Part shown: positions 44,993 through 53,281 of the stretch, piece after piece
How the letters are laid out: each line of letters begins with the position of its first letter
How positions within the stretch are numbered: the first letter of the stretch is position 1
From: an uncultured Aquimarina sp.
Lineage (GTDB): Bacteria > Bacteroidota > Bacteroidia > Flavobacteriales > Flavobacteriaceae
Length of the DNA: 61,309 bases
Assembly: GCA_947489685.1 (NCBI GenBank)
Contig: CANLEM010000007.1
Location: forward strand, 1 to 61,309
Direction of reading: 5' to 3'
Notes under the pieces: generated by a model
The model's database searches: none
Told to the model about the DNA's origin: nothing
The model's input: the letters and a program-made list of their open reading frames with translations, nothing else
Translations under genes and position numbers: made by a program

Positions 44993-47863
44993 TTATACTT
45001 CAGCTTCCATATATTCTTCGATTGGAGCACAGGTACAAATTAAATTTCTATCTCCATAAGCATCATCCACTCTACGAACAGAAGGCCAAAACTTATTATC
45101 AGCGATATAAGATAATGGGTAAGCTGCTTGTTCTCTTGTATATGGAAAATCCCAACTATCTCCTGTAAGCATCGCTAGGGTATGAGGAGCATTTTTCATT
45201 ACATTATTTGGATTGTCGATATTGGCTTCTGCAATTTCTTGACGTATAGATAGTAATGCGTCACAAAAACGATCTAATTCTGCTTTGCTTTCACTCTCTG
45301 TAGGTTCGATCATTATAGTACCAGCTACCGGAAAAGATACCGTTGGAGCATGAAAACCATAATCCATTAATCTTTTGGCAATGTCTGTTACTTCGATACC
45401 ATTAGCTTTAAATGGTCTACAATCTATAATCATTTCGTGAGCTGCTCTTCCTCTTTCTCCAGTATATAATACACTGTAATGACCATCTAGTCGTTCTTTA
45501 ATATAGTTAGCATTAAGAATAGCATTTTCTGTAGATTCTTTTAAACCATCTGCTCCTAGCATAGAGATGTATCCATAAGATATTAAACATGCCAATGAAG
45601 ATCCCCAAGGTGCTGCAGAAATTGCCGTAATGGCTTGATCTCCTCCAGTCTGGATTATTGGATTACCTGGTAAAAATGGTTCTAATTGTTCTGCCACACA
45701 TATTGGTCCTACTCCTGGTCCACCACCACCATGTGGTATAGCAAATGTTTTGTGTAGATTAAGGTGGCAAACATCAGCACCAATTGCTCCAGGGTTAGTC
45801 AAGCCAACCTGAGCATTCATATTGGCTCCATCCATATATACTTGCCCACCGTTGTCATGAATAATTTTTGTAATTTCTTTAATTGCTGATTCATATACCC
45901 CATGAGTCGAAGGATAAGTGACCATTAAAGCTGCAAGATTATCCTTGTGTTTAAGGGCTTTTTCTCTCAAATCTTCAACATCAATATTACCTTCTTCTGT
46001 AGATTTGGTAACTACTACCTTCATTCCGGCCATAACAGCCGATGCAGGATTAGTACCATGTGCCGATGACGGAATCAAACAAATGTTTCTATGCTGATCT
46101 CCTCTAGATTCGTGATATGCTCTTATTACCATAAGACCTGCAAATTCTCCTTGCGCTCCAGAGTTTGGTTGTAAAGATGTAGCAGCAAAACCAGTAATTT
46201 CTGTAAGTTGATCTTCTAGTTTTTTAAGCACTTCTTGATATCCTAGAGCTTGTTCTACAGGAACAAAAGGGTGGATGTTACCCCATTGTGGATCACTTAG
46301 AGGTAGCATTTCTGAAGCTGCATTTAGTTTCATTGTGCAAGATCCAAGCGGGATCATAGAGTGATTTAAAGAAAGATCTTTACGTTCTAACTTTTTGATA
46401 TAACGCATCAATTCGGTCTCAGAATGATAGGTATTGAACACCTCATTTGTTAAAAACTCTGTGGTACGTTTTACCTTTTGATCAATACTTTTTGTATTAT
46501 CAATAGTATCTATTTTAATAGTATCTATTTTAATAGTATCTTTTCCTGCTGCTTTAGCAAAAATTGAAACTATAGCATTAAGATCATCAAGTGTTGTTGC
46601 TTCATTTAAAGAGATTGAGATTGTCTCATCATCTAGATAGTAAAAATTAACTTCTTGATTTTCGGCAATGGATTTTATTTCTTGTGCATTGGCATTAATG
46701 CGAATCGTATCAAAAAAAGAGGTGTTAAGTTGTTTGTACCCTAGTTTTTCGATCGCTACGCTTAGCGTTGCAGCCGAATTATTTACTTTTTGAGCAATAT
46801 ATTGTAGTCCTTCTGGTCCGTGATACACGGCATACATTCCTGCCATAACGGCTAGAAGTACTTGAGCAGTACAAATATTTGAAGTCGCTTTATCACGTTT
46901 TATATGTTGTTCTCTGGTTTGTAAAGCCATACGCAATGCGCGATTACCATTGGTGTCTTGGGTAACTCCAATAATACGCCCAGGAATATTTCTTTTAAAC
47001 TCTTCTCTTGTTGCAAAATATGCTGCATGAGGACCTCCGTATCCTAACGGAATCCCAAATCGCTGAGTTGTTCCTACTACCACATCTGCTCCAAAACTTC
47101 CTGGTGATTTTAGGGAAACTAAACTTAGAATATCGGCTGCCACAGCAACTTTAATATCTGCCTGGTGCGCTTTTTCTGTAAAGTTTTCGTAATCATAAAC
47201 CTGCCCGGATTTTCCTGGATATTGTAAAATAGCGCCATAAAAATCGGTTGAGAAATCAAACTCTTGATGATTTCCTATTACTAATTCAATATCAAGCGGT
47301 ACGGCACGTGTTTTAAGTAAAGAAAGTGTTTGTGGTAAAATTTCTTCAGAAACGAAAAATTTACATACTCCTTTCTTTTTTTGATCTCTAGAGCGTACAG
47401 CAAATAGCATAGTCATAGACTCAGCAACTGCAGTACTTTCATCTAATAGCGAAGCATTGGCAAGCTCCATACCAGTAAGATCGCAAATCATAGTCTGATA
47501 GTTCAATAATGCTTCTAATCTACCTTGAGCAATTTCAGCTTGATATGGCGTATATGCCGTATACCAACCTGGATTTTCTAATATGTTGCGTTGTATTACA
47601 GCCGGCAAACAAGCTTCATGATATCCTAAACCGATATAAGATTTAAAAACTTTGTTTTTTGAGGATAACTTCTGCATGTGACCAGAATACTCCTGCTCAC
47701 TCATTGCGGGAGCAAGATTTAATGGTTTTTTTAGAAGAATATCATCAGGTACAGTTTCATAGATTAATTGTTCTATAGAATCCGATTTAATAGTGCTTAA
47801 CATGCTGCTTAGATCCTTTGTTGAGGGACCAATATGACGCAATTTAAAAGAGTCAGTTTTCAT
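44993..47863 (-). CDS. gcvP: Glycine dehydrogenase (decarboxylating), P protein
   Basis: This 956-residue pyridoxal-phosphate enzyme is the decarboxylating P protein of the glycine cleavage system, here a single chain rather than split P1/P2. It begins KLRHIGPSTKDLSSML and has AYTPYQAEIAQGRLEALLNYQTM, the phosphate/PLP segments, and the Schiff-base lysine in NLHKTFAIPHGGGGPGVGP (lysine of HKTF). I use ATG 47863: the upstream in-frame ATG would lie downstream of the -7 box at 47892-47899 and adds non-family residues. A short repeat (46502-46540) sits in the interdomain linker. Confidence 0.96.
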   Translation of the reverse strand: MKTDSFKLRHIGPSTKDLSSMLSTIKSDSIEQLIYETVPDDILLKKPLNLAPAMSEQEYSGHMQKLSSKNKVFKSYIGLGYHEACLPAVIQRNILENPGWYTAYTPYQAEIAQGRLEALLNYQTMICDLTGMELANASLLDESTAVAESMTMLFAVRSRDQKKKGVCKFFVSEEILPQTLSLLKTRAVPLDIELVIGNHQEFDFSTDFYGAILQYPGKSGQVYDYENFTEKAHQADIKVAVAADILSLVSLKSPGSFGADVVVGTTQRFGIPLGYGGPHAAYFATREEFKRNIPGRIIGVTQDTNGNRALRMALQTREQHIKRDKATSNICTAQVLLAVMAGMYAVYHGPEGLQYIAQKVNNSAATLSVAIEKLGYKQLNTSFFDTIRINANAQEIKSIAENQEVNFYYLDDETISISLNEATTLDDLNAIVSIFAKAAGKDTIKIDTIKIDTIDNTKSIDQKVKRTTEFLTNEVFNTYHSETELMRYIKKLERKDLSLNHSMIPLGSCTMKLNAASEMLPLSDPQWGNIHPFVPVEQALGYQEVLKKLEDQLTEITGFAATSLQPNSGAQGEFAGLMVIRAYHESRGDQHRNICLIPSSAHGTNPASAVMAGMKVVVTKSTEEGNIDVEDLREKALKHKDNLAALMVTYPSTHGVYESAIKEITKIIHDNGGQVYMDGANMNAQVGLTNPGAIGADVCHLNLHKTFAIPHGGGGPGVGPICVAEQLEPFLPGNPIIQTGGDQAITAISAAPWGSSLACLISYGYISMLGADGLKESTENAILNANYIKERLDGHYSVLYTGERGRAAHEMIIDCRPFKANGIEVTDIAKRLMDYGFHAPTVSFPVAGTIMIEPTESESKAELDRFCDALLSIRQEIAEANIDNPNNVMKNAPHTLAMLTGDSWDFPYTREQAAYPLSYIADNKFWPSVRRVDDAYGDRNLICTCAPIEEYMEAEV
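46502..46540. repeat. 15-bp tandem repeat inside gcvP
   Basis: The unit aatagtatctatttt occurs twice in full and once in part. It encodes TIKID-TIKID-TID in the linker between the N- and C-terminal halves of the P protein. The frame is kept, so it is a likely slippage expansion without harm. Confidence 0.8.
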
Positions 47864-47891
47864 TTTTGAAAAACAGTTGAGATTTAAACGG

Positions 47892-47899
47892 CAAAAGTA
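47892..47899 (-). promoter_or_regulatory. -7 box of gcvP
   Basis: On the minus strand TACTTTTG matches TAnnTTTG, 29 bp upstream of the chosen gcvP start. Confidence 0.5.
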
Positions 47900-47985
47900 C
47901 ATATTTAATTGATAAATTTTCACAATAAATTAACCCTACTATAGTAAGTTTTTAACCAATTTCGGGTGTTATTAACAGATAACTC

Positions 47986-47993
47986 TAAATTTG
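47986..47993 (+). promoter_or_regulatory. -7 box directly before the UbiA-like gene (leaderless?)
   Basis: TAAATTTG matches TAnnTTTG and ends just 4 nt before the GTG at 47998, so transcription would start at or next to the start codon. Confidence 0.55.
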
Positions 47994-47997
47994 TAGT

Positions 47998-48825
47998 GTG
48001 GAGATCTTAAAAAGTATATTTAGATTTTATATTAATAGTAGCATTCATGTGGCTTTAGCAATATGCGCATTGGTACAAGTAACGTTTGTTAAGTTTAATG
48101 TAACTGATAAATATACCTTTCTTATTTTTTGCTTTTTGGGTTCTGTTACGGCCTATAATTTTGTGAAGTACTCCAAGGTTTCTAAATTATATCATAGAAG
48201 GTTAACCAGATCAATGAAGGGAATACGTATTCTAACAGGAATTTCGTTTATCTCGTTTTTGTATTTTGCGTCAAAGATGTCTTATGAAACGTTATTGTAT
48301 ATGGCACCTTTCATAGTTTTGACAGTACTTTATGCAGTTCCAGTTTTTCCTAATAAAAGAAACTTAAGAAGTATAGCGGGGATTAAAATCTTTATTATTG
48401 GGTTGGTATGGGCTGGTATTACTGTTTTGGTACCGGTAATACACGTTGAAGGCAATTTGGATTTTGACTTTTTGATCGAGATGATTCAGCGATTTTTATT
48501 TATTGTGGTAATGATGTTACCATTTGAAATAAGGGACCTGGAATATGATAATGAAGAGTTAGAAACAGTACCTCAAATGATAGGAGTTACTCGAACAAAA
48601 GTATTTGGGAGTGTTCTATTAGTACTTTTCTTATTGTTAACTGCGGTAAAAGACGATTTGACTTCTGTAGAGATTTTAAGTACTATTTTGATTAGCACAC
48701 TTAGTCTCTTGTTTTTATGGGGAACTGATCGAAAACAATCAGAATATTATTGTTCTTTTTGGGTAGAGGGAGTGCCTTTTATGTGGCTTGCCATATTACT
48801 TATATTGCAAAACCTATTTAGTTAA
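47998..48825 (+). CDS. UbiA-like integral membrane protein
   Basis: This 275-residue protein has eight or so membrane helices. The segment LPFEIRDLEYDNEELETVPQMIG corresponds to the second Asp-rich motif (RDxxxDxxxxxxTxPxxxG) of UbiA prenyltransferases. The first motif (NDxxDxxxD) seems lost: the equivalent helix reads AYNFVKYSKVSK. It may therefore be a divergent or inactive member. GTG at 47998 is the only plausible start. It overlaps the convergent anti-sigma-like gene by 12 bp. Confidence 0.65.
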   Translation: MEILKSIFRFYINSSIHVALAICALVQVTFVKFNVTDKYTFLIFCFLGSVTAYNFVKYSKVSKLYHRRLTRSMKGIRILTGISFISFLYFASKMSYETLLYMAPFIVLTVLYAVPVFPNKRNLRSIAGIKIFIIGLVWAGITVLVPVIHVEGNLDFDFLIEMIQRFLFIVVMMLPFEIRDLEYDNEELETVPQMIGVTRTKVFGSVLLVLFLLLTAVKDDLTSVEILSTILISTLSLLFLWGTDRKQSEYYCSFWVEGVPFMWLAILLILQNLFS

Positions 48826-49068
48826 TTCGTCTTGAAGTTGTTTTTTCATTTGTTCTTTCAAAGAAGAACTAAGTGTTTGTACATCCGAATTTTTTATTGC
48901 TTTAGTAAGTTTGCCATTTCTTTTAGAATAGGCTCTAGTTACCTTACAATAAATTAATCGAATGTTTAATTTTAAGATTTCTATAAATGAAGCCTCTCCA
49001 TATTGATTTTTATCACAAATATGTTTTGCTTCATCACAGGATACCAATAAATTATTCGTAGTTTTCAT
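48814..49068 (-). CDS. Anti-sigma-like small protein, degenerate zinc motif
   Basis: This 84-residue protein is clearly paralogous to the next one upstream (shared SC-x-A-x-H-x-CDKNQY-x-EASF and K-LNI-LIYCK). The HxxxCxxC of zinc anti-sigma domains is changed here to R-LIY-C-KV-T, losing two of three ligands. Its C-terminus diverges. I chose ATG 49068, where the paralogy starts. Possibly a redundant or altered partner of the sigma factor. Confidence 0.6.
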   Translation of the reverse strand: MKTTNNLLVSCDEAKHICDKNQYGEASFIEILKLNIRLIYCKVTRAYSKRNGKLTKAIKNSDVQTLSSSLKEQMKKQLQDELTK

Positions 49069-49127
49069 TACAATTATAGCGTGCTTTTTTGTTTTTTTTG
49101 GGGGCAATCTTCGTTTTTAAAGATTGC

Positions 49128-49382
49128 TTATTCATTCATTTTTTGTTTTAGTCGTTCTTTCATAGCATTCTTTTCATACTCATTAATACTAATAACTTTT
49201 GGATCTTTAACCAGTTTGGTCAATTTATTGTTATTAGCCGAATATTTTCTACAAGCCTTACAGTATATAAGATGAATATTTAGCTTTACTTTTTCCCAAA
49301 AAGAAGCTTCTTTATACTGATTCTTATCACAAAAGTGATTCGCATCAGAACAACTAACAAATATTTTATTTTCCTTACTCAT
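49128..49382 (-). CDS. Zinc anti-sigma-like small protein
   Basis: This 84-residue cytoplasmic protein has SCSDANHFCDKNQY near the N-terminus and a zinc-type H-LIY-C-KA-C motif (HxxxCxxC), matching the ZAS pattern of anti-sigma factors. It starts 6 bp after the sigma gene, the usual sigma/anti-sigma arrangement. It has no membrane helix, so it would sense a cytoplasmic signal. The role is inferred from motif and position. Confidence 0.65.
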   Translation of the reverse strand: MSKENKIFVSCSDANHFCDKNQYKEASFWEKVKLNIHLIYCKACRKYSANNNKLTKLVKDPKVISINEYEKNAMKERLKQKMNE

Positions 49383-49388
49383 TTTTTC

Positions 49389-49943
49389 TTAAAACCAATT
49401 TTTTTCTAAGCACTCAGCCATTGCTGTTCGTGCTCTATGGATAATGACCCATAGGTTAGACGCAGTAATATCAAATTCATTACAAATAGCTTCGGTATCG
49501 AAACCTTGTATAGTTTTCATTTTAAAAATTAAAGCTTGTTTTTCGGGTAGTTTACCCATACAATTATGTATTGCCAATCCAAGCTCCGTATTTTCAATAT
49601 CGCTTTCTGCTGTGCGATCAAAGGGATCTGCAACTCGTTCTTCTAACCAATCACCTTCAGTTTCAGAATCGCCAGAATAATTTATTCTAACCTCGGCCTT
49701 ACCTTTATTACTGTTTATTTTGCGGTAATGATCGATGATTTTTCTTTTCAGAATTGAAATTAACCATGTACGTTCGCTGGCTTCACCTTTAAAGTTTTTC
49801 ATTGACTTGAGACCGGCAAAAAAGGTTTCTTGTACAAGATCTTGCGCGATTTCTTTATCATCAACTCTTACAATAGTATAATTAAAAAGGTAATCACTGT
49901 ATTTATCAACCCATGAAGTGGGGTCTATGGTGTTTGTTGACAT
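49389..49943 (-). CDS. ECF-type RNA polymerase sigma factor
   Basis: This 184-residue sigma factor has region 2 (VDKYSDYLFNYTIVRVDDKEIAQDLVQETFFAGLKSMKNFKGE, WLISILKRKIIDHYRK) and region 4 (LPEKQALIFKMKTIQGFDTEAICNEFDITASNLWVIIHRARTAM), with an acidic linker between. I use ATG 49943; nine upstream residues in the longer frame look unrelated. It leads a run with two small anti-sigma-like genes. Confidence 0.9.
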   Translation of the reverse strand: MSTNTIDPTSWVDKYSDYLFNYTIVRVDDKEIAQDLVQETFFAGLKSMKNFKGEASERTWLISILKRKIIDHYRKINSNKGKAEVRINYSGDSETEGDWLEERVADPFDRTAESDIENTELGLAIHNCMGKLPEKQALIFKMKTIQGFDTEAICNEFDITASNLWVIIHRARTAMAECLEKNWF

Positions 49944-50081
49944 TGTTGTTTCTATTGTTGTATTCCTCAAAAATAGGATAAAAAGTTGAATCTTACATAT
50001 CCTTTTATAGATGCTTTAACGATTGTGTAACAAGTTATTGCTCTTATTTGATGCAGAAACCCCTGTTTTTAGTTAATGAAC

Positions 50082-50540
50082 TTAATTGTTTTTTATTTCT
50101 AAAGATGATTTTAGTGCATAATTTCTAGTGGTTAGAAATTGAGTAAGATGTTTTTTTAGGATTAAAGAATCAAAAATTTTACCTAATATCCCAAAAGGGA
50201 CGTCATATTCAAGAATATCTATCATTTGCGTTCCCGAGGGTATACGCTTAAATATATGTTGATGCTTAAACGATTTAAAATGCCCCCGAATCATTTCATC
50301 TGTAAAAGTATTAGGATGATCAAATGCCGTAATCTTACTTTGATGAGTTAGATACAAACCCAAGTGTTTCCCTTTCCAGGTTACTGTTTCATTCAGCTCT
50401 ATTAATCCACAAATTTTACCTGCAATAGCTTTTTCATTAGTATGTATTGCAGAACGCGCATGAAAATCAATATCTCTGGATAGGTCAAAAACATGCTGTA
50501 TAGGAGATGCAATATTTGTTTCTAGATATATGGTTGCCAT
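50082..50540 (-). CDS. SRPBCC-family ligand-binding protein
   Basis: This 152-residue START-like protein shows IYLETNIASPIQHVFDLSRDIDFHARS, GLIELNETVTWKGKHLG and RIPSGTQMIDILEYDVPFG. Such proteins bind hydrophobic ligands. It is the last gene of the GbsR-linked operon, 3 bp after a methyltransferase, hinting that it handles that enzyme's product. Confidence 0.8.
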   Translation of the reverse strand: MATIYLETNIASPIQHVFDLSRDIDFHARSAIHTNEKAIAGKICGLIELNETVTWKGKHLGLYLTHQSKITAFDHPNTFTDEMIRGHFKSFKHQHIFKRIPSGTQMIDILEYDVPFGILGKIFDSLILKKHLTQFLTTRNYALKSSLEIKNN

Positions 50541-50543
50541 TTT

Positions 50544-51425
50544 TTATTTTTCTGCTGTAATTAGATAGTATCCAAAACTTTTCATGTGTAATCCTGAAAG
50601 TAGTGCAAAAAGAGATCCTTTTAAGTTTTTCCAACTTTGTGATTTTATAATTTCTCTTTTGATTAATTTTTTGATAAGAAAACCTGTAATTGCAATAGGT
50701 ACATGTAATACAGAAGGAGCGACCCTAAAAGATTTATCTTCTATGACAATGTTTTTAAAACCTATTTCTGTCAATTTTTCTTTAACCTGTTGGATGTTGC
50801 CTAAACCTTCGAGACTCCATCCTTTGCACAACTGGTCATAGCAATAATTACTACCCAGACACAATTGTTCATGATCTTTTTTTAGAAATGCATCAGCTAT
50901 AACTAATCTTGATGATGGCTTTAATATTCTATAAGCTTCTTTTAACGCTTGCGCACTGTGCCCCGAATGGCAGAAACTTTCTATAGCATATGCACCGTCT
51001 ACAGTATTATTTTGAAATGAGGTATTGGTGTAATTTTCTTCTAAAATTAAGCCATTGGTTTGCCGTAATCGTTTGTTTCCTTCGCGAACCTGAAAAGAGG
51101 ATAACGTTACTCCTATAATATGCAGCAGGGGATACTTTCTTAAACCGTAACGCATTGTGCCACCAATACCACAACCTAAATCAGCGACTAGCGAATTTTG
51201 TTTAGAAACATTTAGTCTATTAAAAACTTGTTGATTCATTTCATTGAGCATGGTATCTCTTTTAAAAAGGTTGGTTTTAAAAGGAATGTAATACCCAAAA
51301 TGCATATTGAAATCAGCACTCCAAAATTCATAATCTTCTGTAGCTTCATCGTAAAACTTAACGATGTTACGTTTTGTAGCGGATCTTTTTAATTTTAGTT
51401 TATGTAATATAGAAAGTGTACTCAT
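50544..51425 (-). CDS. SAM-dependent methyltransferase (sterol/tocopherol/CFA-like group)
   Basis: This 293-residue class I methyltransferase has the SAM loop VADLGCGIGGTMRYGLRKYP, an upstream FYDEATEDYEFWSADFNMHFGYYIP segment typical of C-methyltransferases of lipids and terpenoids, and LKPSSRLVIADAF. Its lipid-like substrate is inferred from family resemblance and from its membrane-protein neighbours. Confidence 0.85.
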   Translation of the reverse strand: MSTLSILHKLKLKRSATKRNIVKFYDEATEDYEFWSADFNMHFGYYIPFKTNLFKRDTMLNEMNQQVFNRLNVSKQNSLVADLGCGIGGTMRYGLRKYPLLHIIGVTLSSFQVREGNKRLRQTNGLILEENYTNTSFQNNTVDGAYAIESFCHSGHSAQALKEAYRILKPSSRLVIADAFLKKDHEQLCLGSNYCYDQLCKGWSLEGLGNIQQVKEKLTEIGFKNIVIEDKSFRVAPSVLHVPIAITGFLIKKLIKREIIKSQSWKNLKGSLFALLSGLHMKSFGYYLITAEK

Positions 51426-51474
51426 GATATTATATTTTAAGGTGGAACCGAGTGGTTTTATATTATCTAAGTTT

Positions 51475-51840
51475 TCAAGAGTTACTTCTGGCTTTTTTTC
51501 TTCCTCTAAAGAATAAGAAAAGATTTAAAAAAAGCATTATTCCTAGGTAAATAGAAAAACCACCTATTTTAAAACTTAGTACTTCCACAAGATTTTGATA
51601 AGTATTACTAAATTGATTAGAGTCAATTTTTAGAATTAATAAAGCCCAACCTAAATTAAGAAGATAAAAGCCAACCTCGAACAATCGGTTAGTAGCTTTG
51701 GCAATATCTTCTTTGCCTTTAAAAATATCTATCATAAAGGCTTCACCGTTTTTAAATAGGGCTTTGGATACGGAGTATGTTAAGACTATAACAATAGGTA
51801 AATAAATGAGGTAACCGATAAAAATTTTAGTAGTTTCCAT
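51475..51840 (-). CDS. Small membrane protein, paralogue A
   Basis: This 121-residue protein has three membrane helices. It shares a pattern with its upstream neighbour: a short helix, NG-x-AF-x-I-D/N, then R-L-x-x-x-G-x-YLLN-x-G-x-x-L, so the two arose by tandem duplication. Function unknown. Confidence 0.65.
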   Translation of the reverse strand: METTKIFIGYLIYLPIVIVLTYSVSKALFKNGEAFMIDIFKGKEDIAKATNRLFEVGFYLLNLGWALLILKIDSNQFSNTYQNLVEVLSFKIGGFSIYLGIMLFLNLFLFFRGRKKARSNS

Positions 51841-51853
51841 AATATATAAATGA

Positions 51854-52198
51854 TTATTTGATTTTTTTAATAAATTTTGTCAGCCAGAATAAGTTGAAAT
51901 AATGCAGTATTGCTAACATGCAAATGATTTTTGCTGTATTAAATGAAATAGCTTCTATCAGTTCTGCTGATGTATTTATGGTATCCCATTTTGATAAGGT
52001 TAGTATCGTATAACCAATATTTAATAGGTAATACCCCATTAGCAATAAGTTGTTAACTCTTGAACAAAACTCAACATCTTCCGGAATTAAATTGATGATA
52101 AATGTTTTTCCATTTATATAACAAATTGACCCAACTTTGATTATTATAATCGCGGTTATAAAAAAGTAAATACAATATGCTATTAGATTTAGGTTCAT
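51854..52198 (-). CDS. Small membrane protein, paralogue B
   Basis: This 114-residue protein has three membrane helices and aligns in the middle with paralogue A (NGKTFIINLIPED...VNNLLLMGYYLLNIGYTILTL). Its ATG overlaps the upstream stop (ATGA). Function unknown. Confidence 0.65.
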   Translation of the reverse strand: MNLNLIAYCIYFFITAIIIIKVGSICYINGKTFIINLIPEDVEFCSRVNNLLLMGYYLLNIGYTILTLSKWDTINTSAELIEAISFNTAKIICMLAILHYFNLFWLTKFIKKIK

Positions 52199-52521
52199 TT
52201 TGTTTTGTTTATTTGATTGGTAATAAACACAAAGTATCCGGCTATGGACATTGGAGTTATCATTAAATATGCAATCCCGAAATCAGTATCCAAAATATCT
52301 GTGAGACATGTTAAACCGAATAGGACAACCAAGGATGCGTATACTGCAAGATGTTTCTTATCGATATCTTTAATTTTCCTCCAATATGCAAATAGAATGA
52401 TAGCTAGAATTACTTGAATGCTTCCAAGAAATATTTGAGCTATTAAACCATAAATTAGAGTGATATACAGAAGTAACGTAATTATAAAACTAATGCTGTT
52501 TATATAATGTATTATCTTCAT
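52195..52521 (-). CDS. Small membrane protein leading the GbsR-linked operon
   Basis: This 108-residue protein has four predicted helices and no recognised family. It is the first gene of five on the minus strand. A palindrome of the GbsR type overlaps its promoter (52540-52557). Confidence 0.65.
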   Translation of the reverse strand: MKIIHYINSISFIITLLLYITLIYGLIAQIFLGSIQVILAIILFAYWRKIKDIDKKHLAVYASLVVLFGLTCLTDILDTDFGIAYLMITPMSIAGYFVFITNQINKTK

Positions 52522-52539
52522 GTTTTGTTTGTTTTAAAG

Positions 52540-52557
52540 TTTCAGAAAAAATTGAAA
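52540..52557. promoter_or_regulatory. GbsR-type operator before the five-gene operon
   Basis: TTTCA-N8-TGAAA, preceded by AAAG and matching the site before the gbsR-like gene in both half-sites, spacer length and flank. It overlaps a near-consensus -7 box, TATATTTC on the minus strand (52554-52561). It lies 19 bp before the first start codon. Confidence 0.65.
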
Positions 52558-52614
52558 TATAATTTGAAAATAAAAAGGAGTATTGTGCTCCTTCTCATTT
52601 TACGATGTTCAAGT

Positions 52615-53118
52615 TTATTTAACCAGTTTTACTAATGCCTTGGTTATCCAGTTATTTCCTTGACCAACAACTTTGTTCATCATTATGTCTAAGGTTTCTG
52701 CCATTTCATGCAAAGCTTTTGTTTGTTTGATTAATTCTTTTGTTTTGTCGGTGCCATCTTCACTAATGTTAGAAACGTCATTCAAAATTTTAATAGTAGG
52801 CTGTAACTCTCGTCTACTCCTTTCTTTAGCTATTTGCTTAGCCAATTCCTGTACATCCTTCTCAGAACTAAAGTACTCTTTGCGTTCACCGATCTTATTT
52901 TCTTTAAATACAATACCCCAATCCATTAACTGGCGTAAGTTCATACTGGCATTACCGCGAGAGATATGTAATTCTTCCATGATATCTTCCATAGAGAGTG
53001 ATTCTGGCGAAATTAATAACAAGGCATGGATCTGGGCCATGGCTTTATTAATCCCCCATAAACTACCTAAGGATCCCCAGGTTGAAATAAATTTGTTTTT
53101 TGCTTCTTCGTAATTCAT
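52615..53118 (-). CDS. GbsR/MarR-family transcriptional regulator
   Basis: This 167-residue regulator has a winged helix (GINKAMAQIHALLLISPESLSMEDIMEELHISRGNASMNLRQLMDWGIV) and a C-terminal dimer helix, as in the GbsR group of MarR-like proteins. Two matching palindromes, in front of itself and of the downstream operon, suggest it controls both. A -7 box ends 4 nt before its ATG. Confidence 0.88.
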   Translation of the reverse strand: MNYEEAKNKFISTWGSLGSLWGINKAMAQIHALLLISPESLSMEDIMEELHISRGNASMNLRQLMDWGIVFKENKIGERKEYFSSEKDVQELAKQIAKERSRRELQPTIKILNDVSNISEDGTDKTKELIKQTKALHEMAETLDIMMNKVVGQGNNWITKALVKLVK

Positions 53119-53122
53119 AGTA

Positions 53123-53163
53123 CAAATATATAAAAAATTTTAAAGTTTCAAAAATTATTGAAA
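53123..53163 (-). promoter_or_regulatory. gbsR-like gene promoter and autoregulatory operator
   Basis: On the minus strand TTG (53149-53151), an 18-bp spacer and TATATTTG (53123-53130) form a full promoter. The ATG follows after 4 nt. The operator TTTCA-N8-TGAAA (53146-53163) covers the -33 element. Confidence 0.65.
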
Positions 53164-53281
53164 TTTTAAAACTTGTAAGAATGAACCTATAAGTGTTCGC
53201 AGTTATTATTTTGCGGTAGAGCCATTTTTGTTACGTAGTGAATTTATGTAAGTTATGTGTTTAACACAAACTCACATAAAA

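Noticed and set aside
49104..49127. Hairpin GCAATCTT-N8-AAGATTGC between the two anti-sigma-like genes as a terminator
   Set aside because: On the minus strand it is followed by an A run and not a T run, so it should not terminate in the direction of the genes; it may only be an mRNA processing or stability structure.
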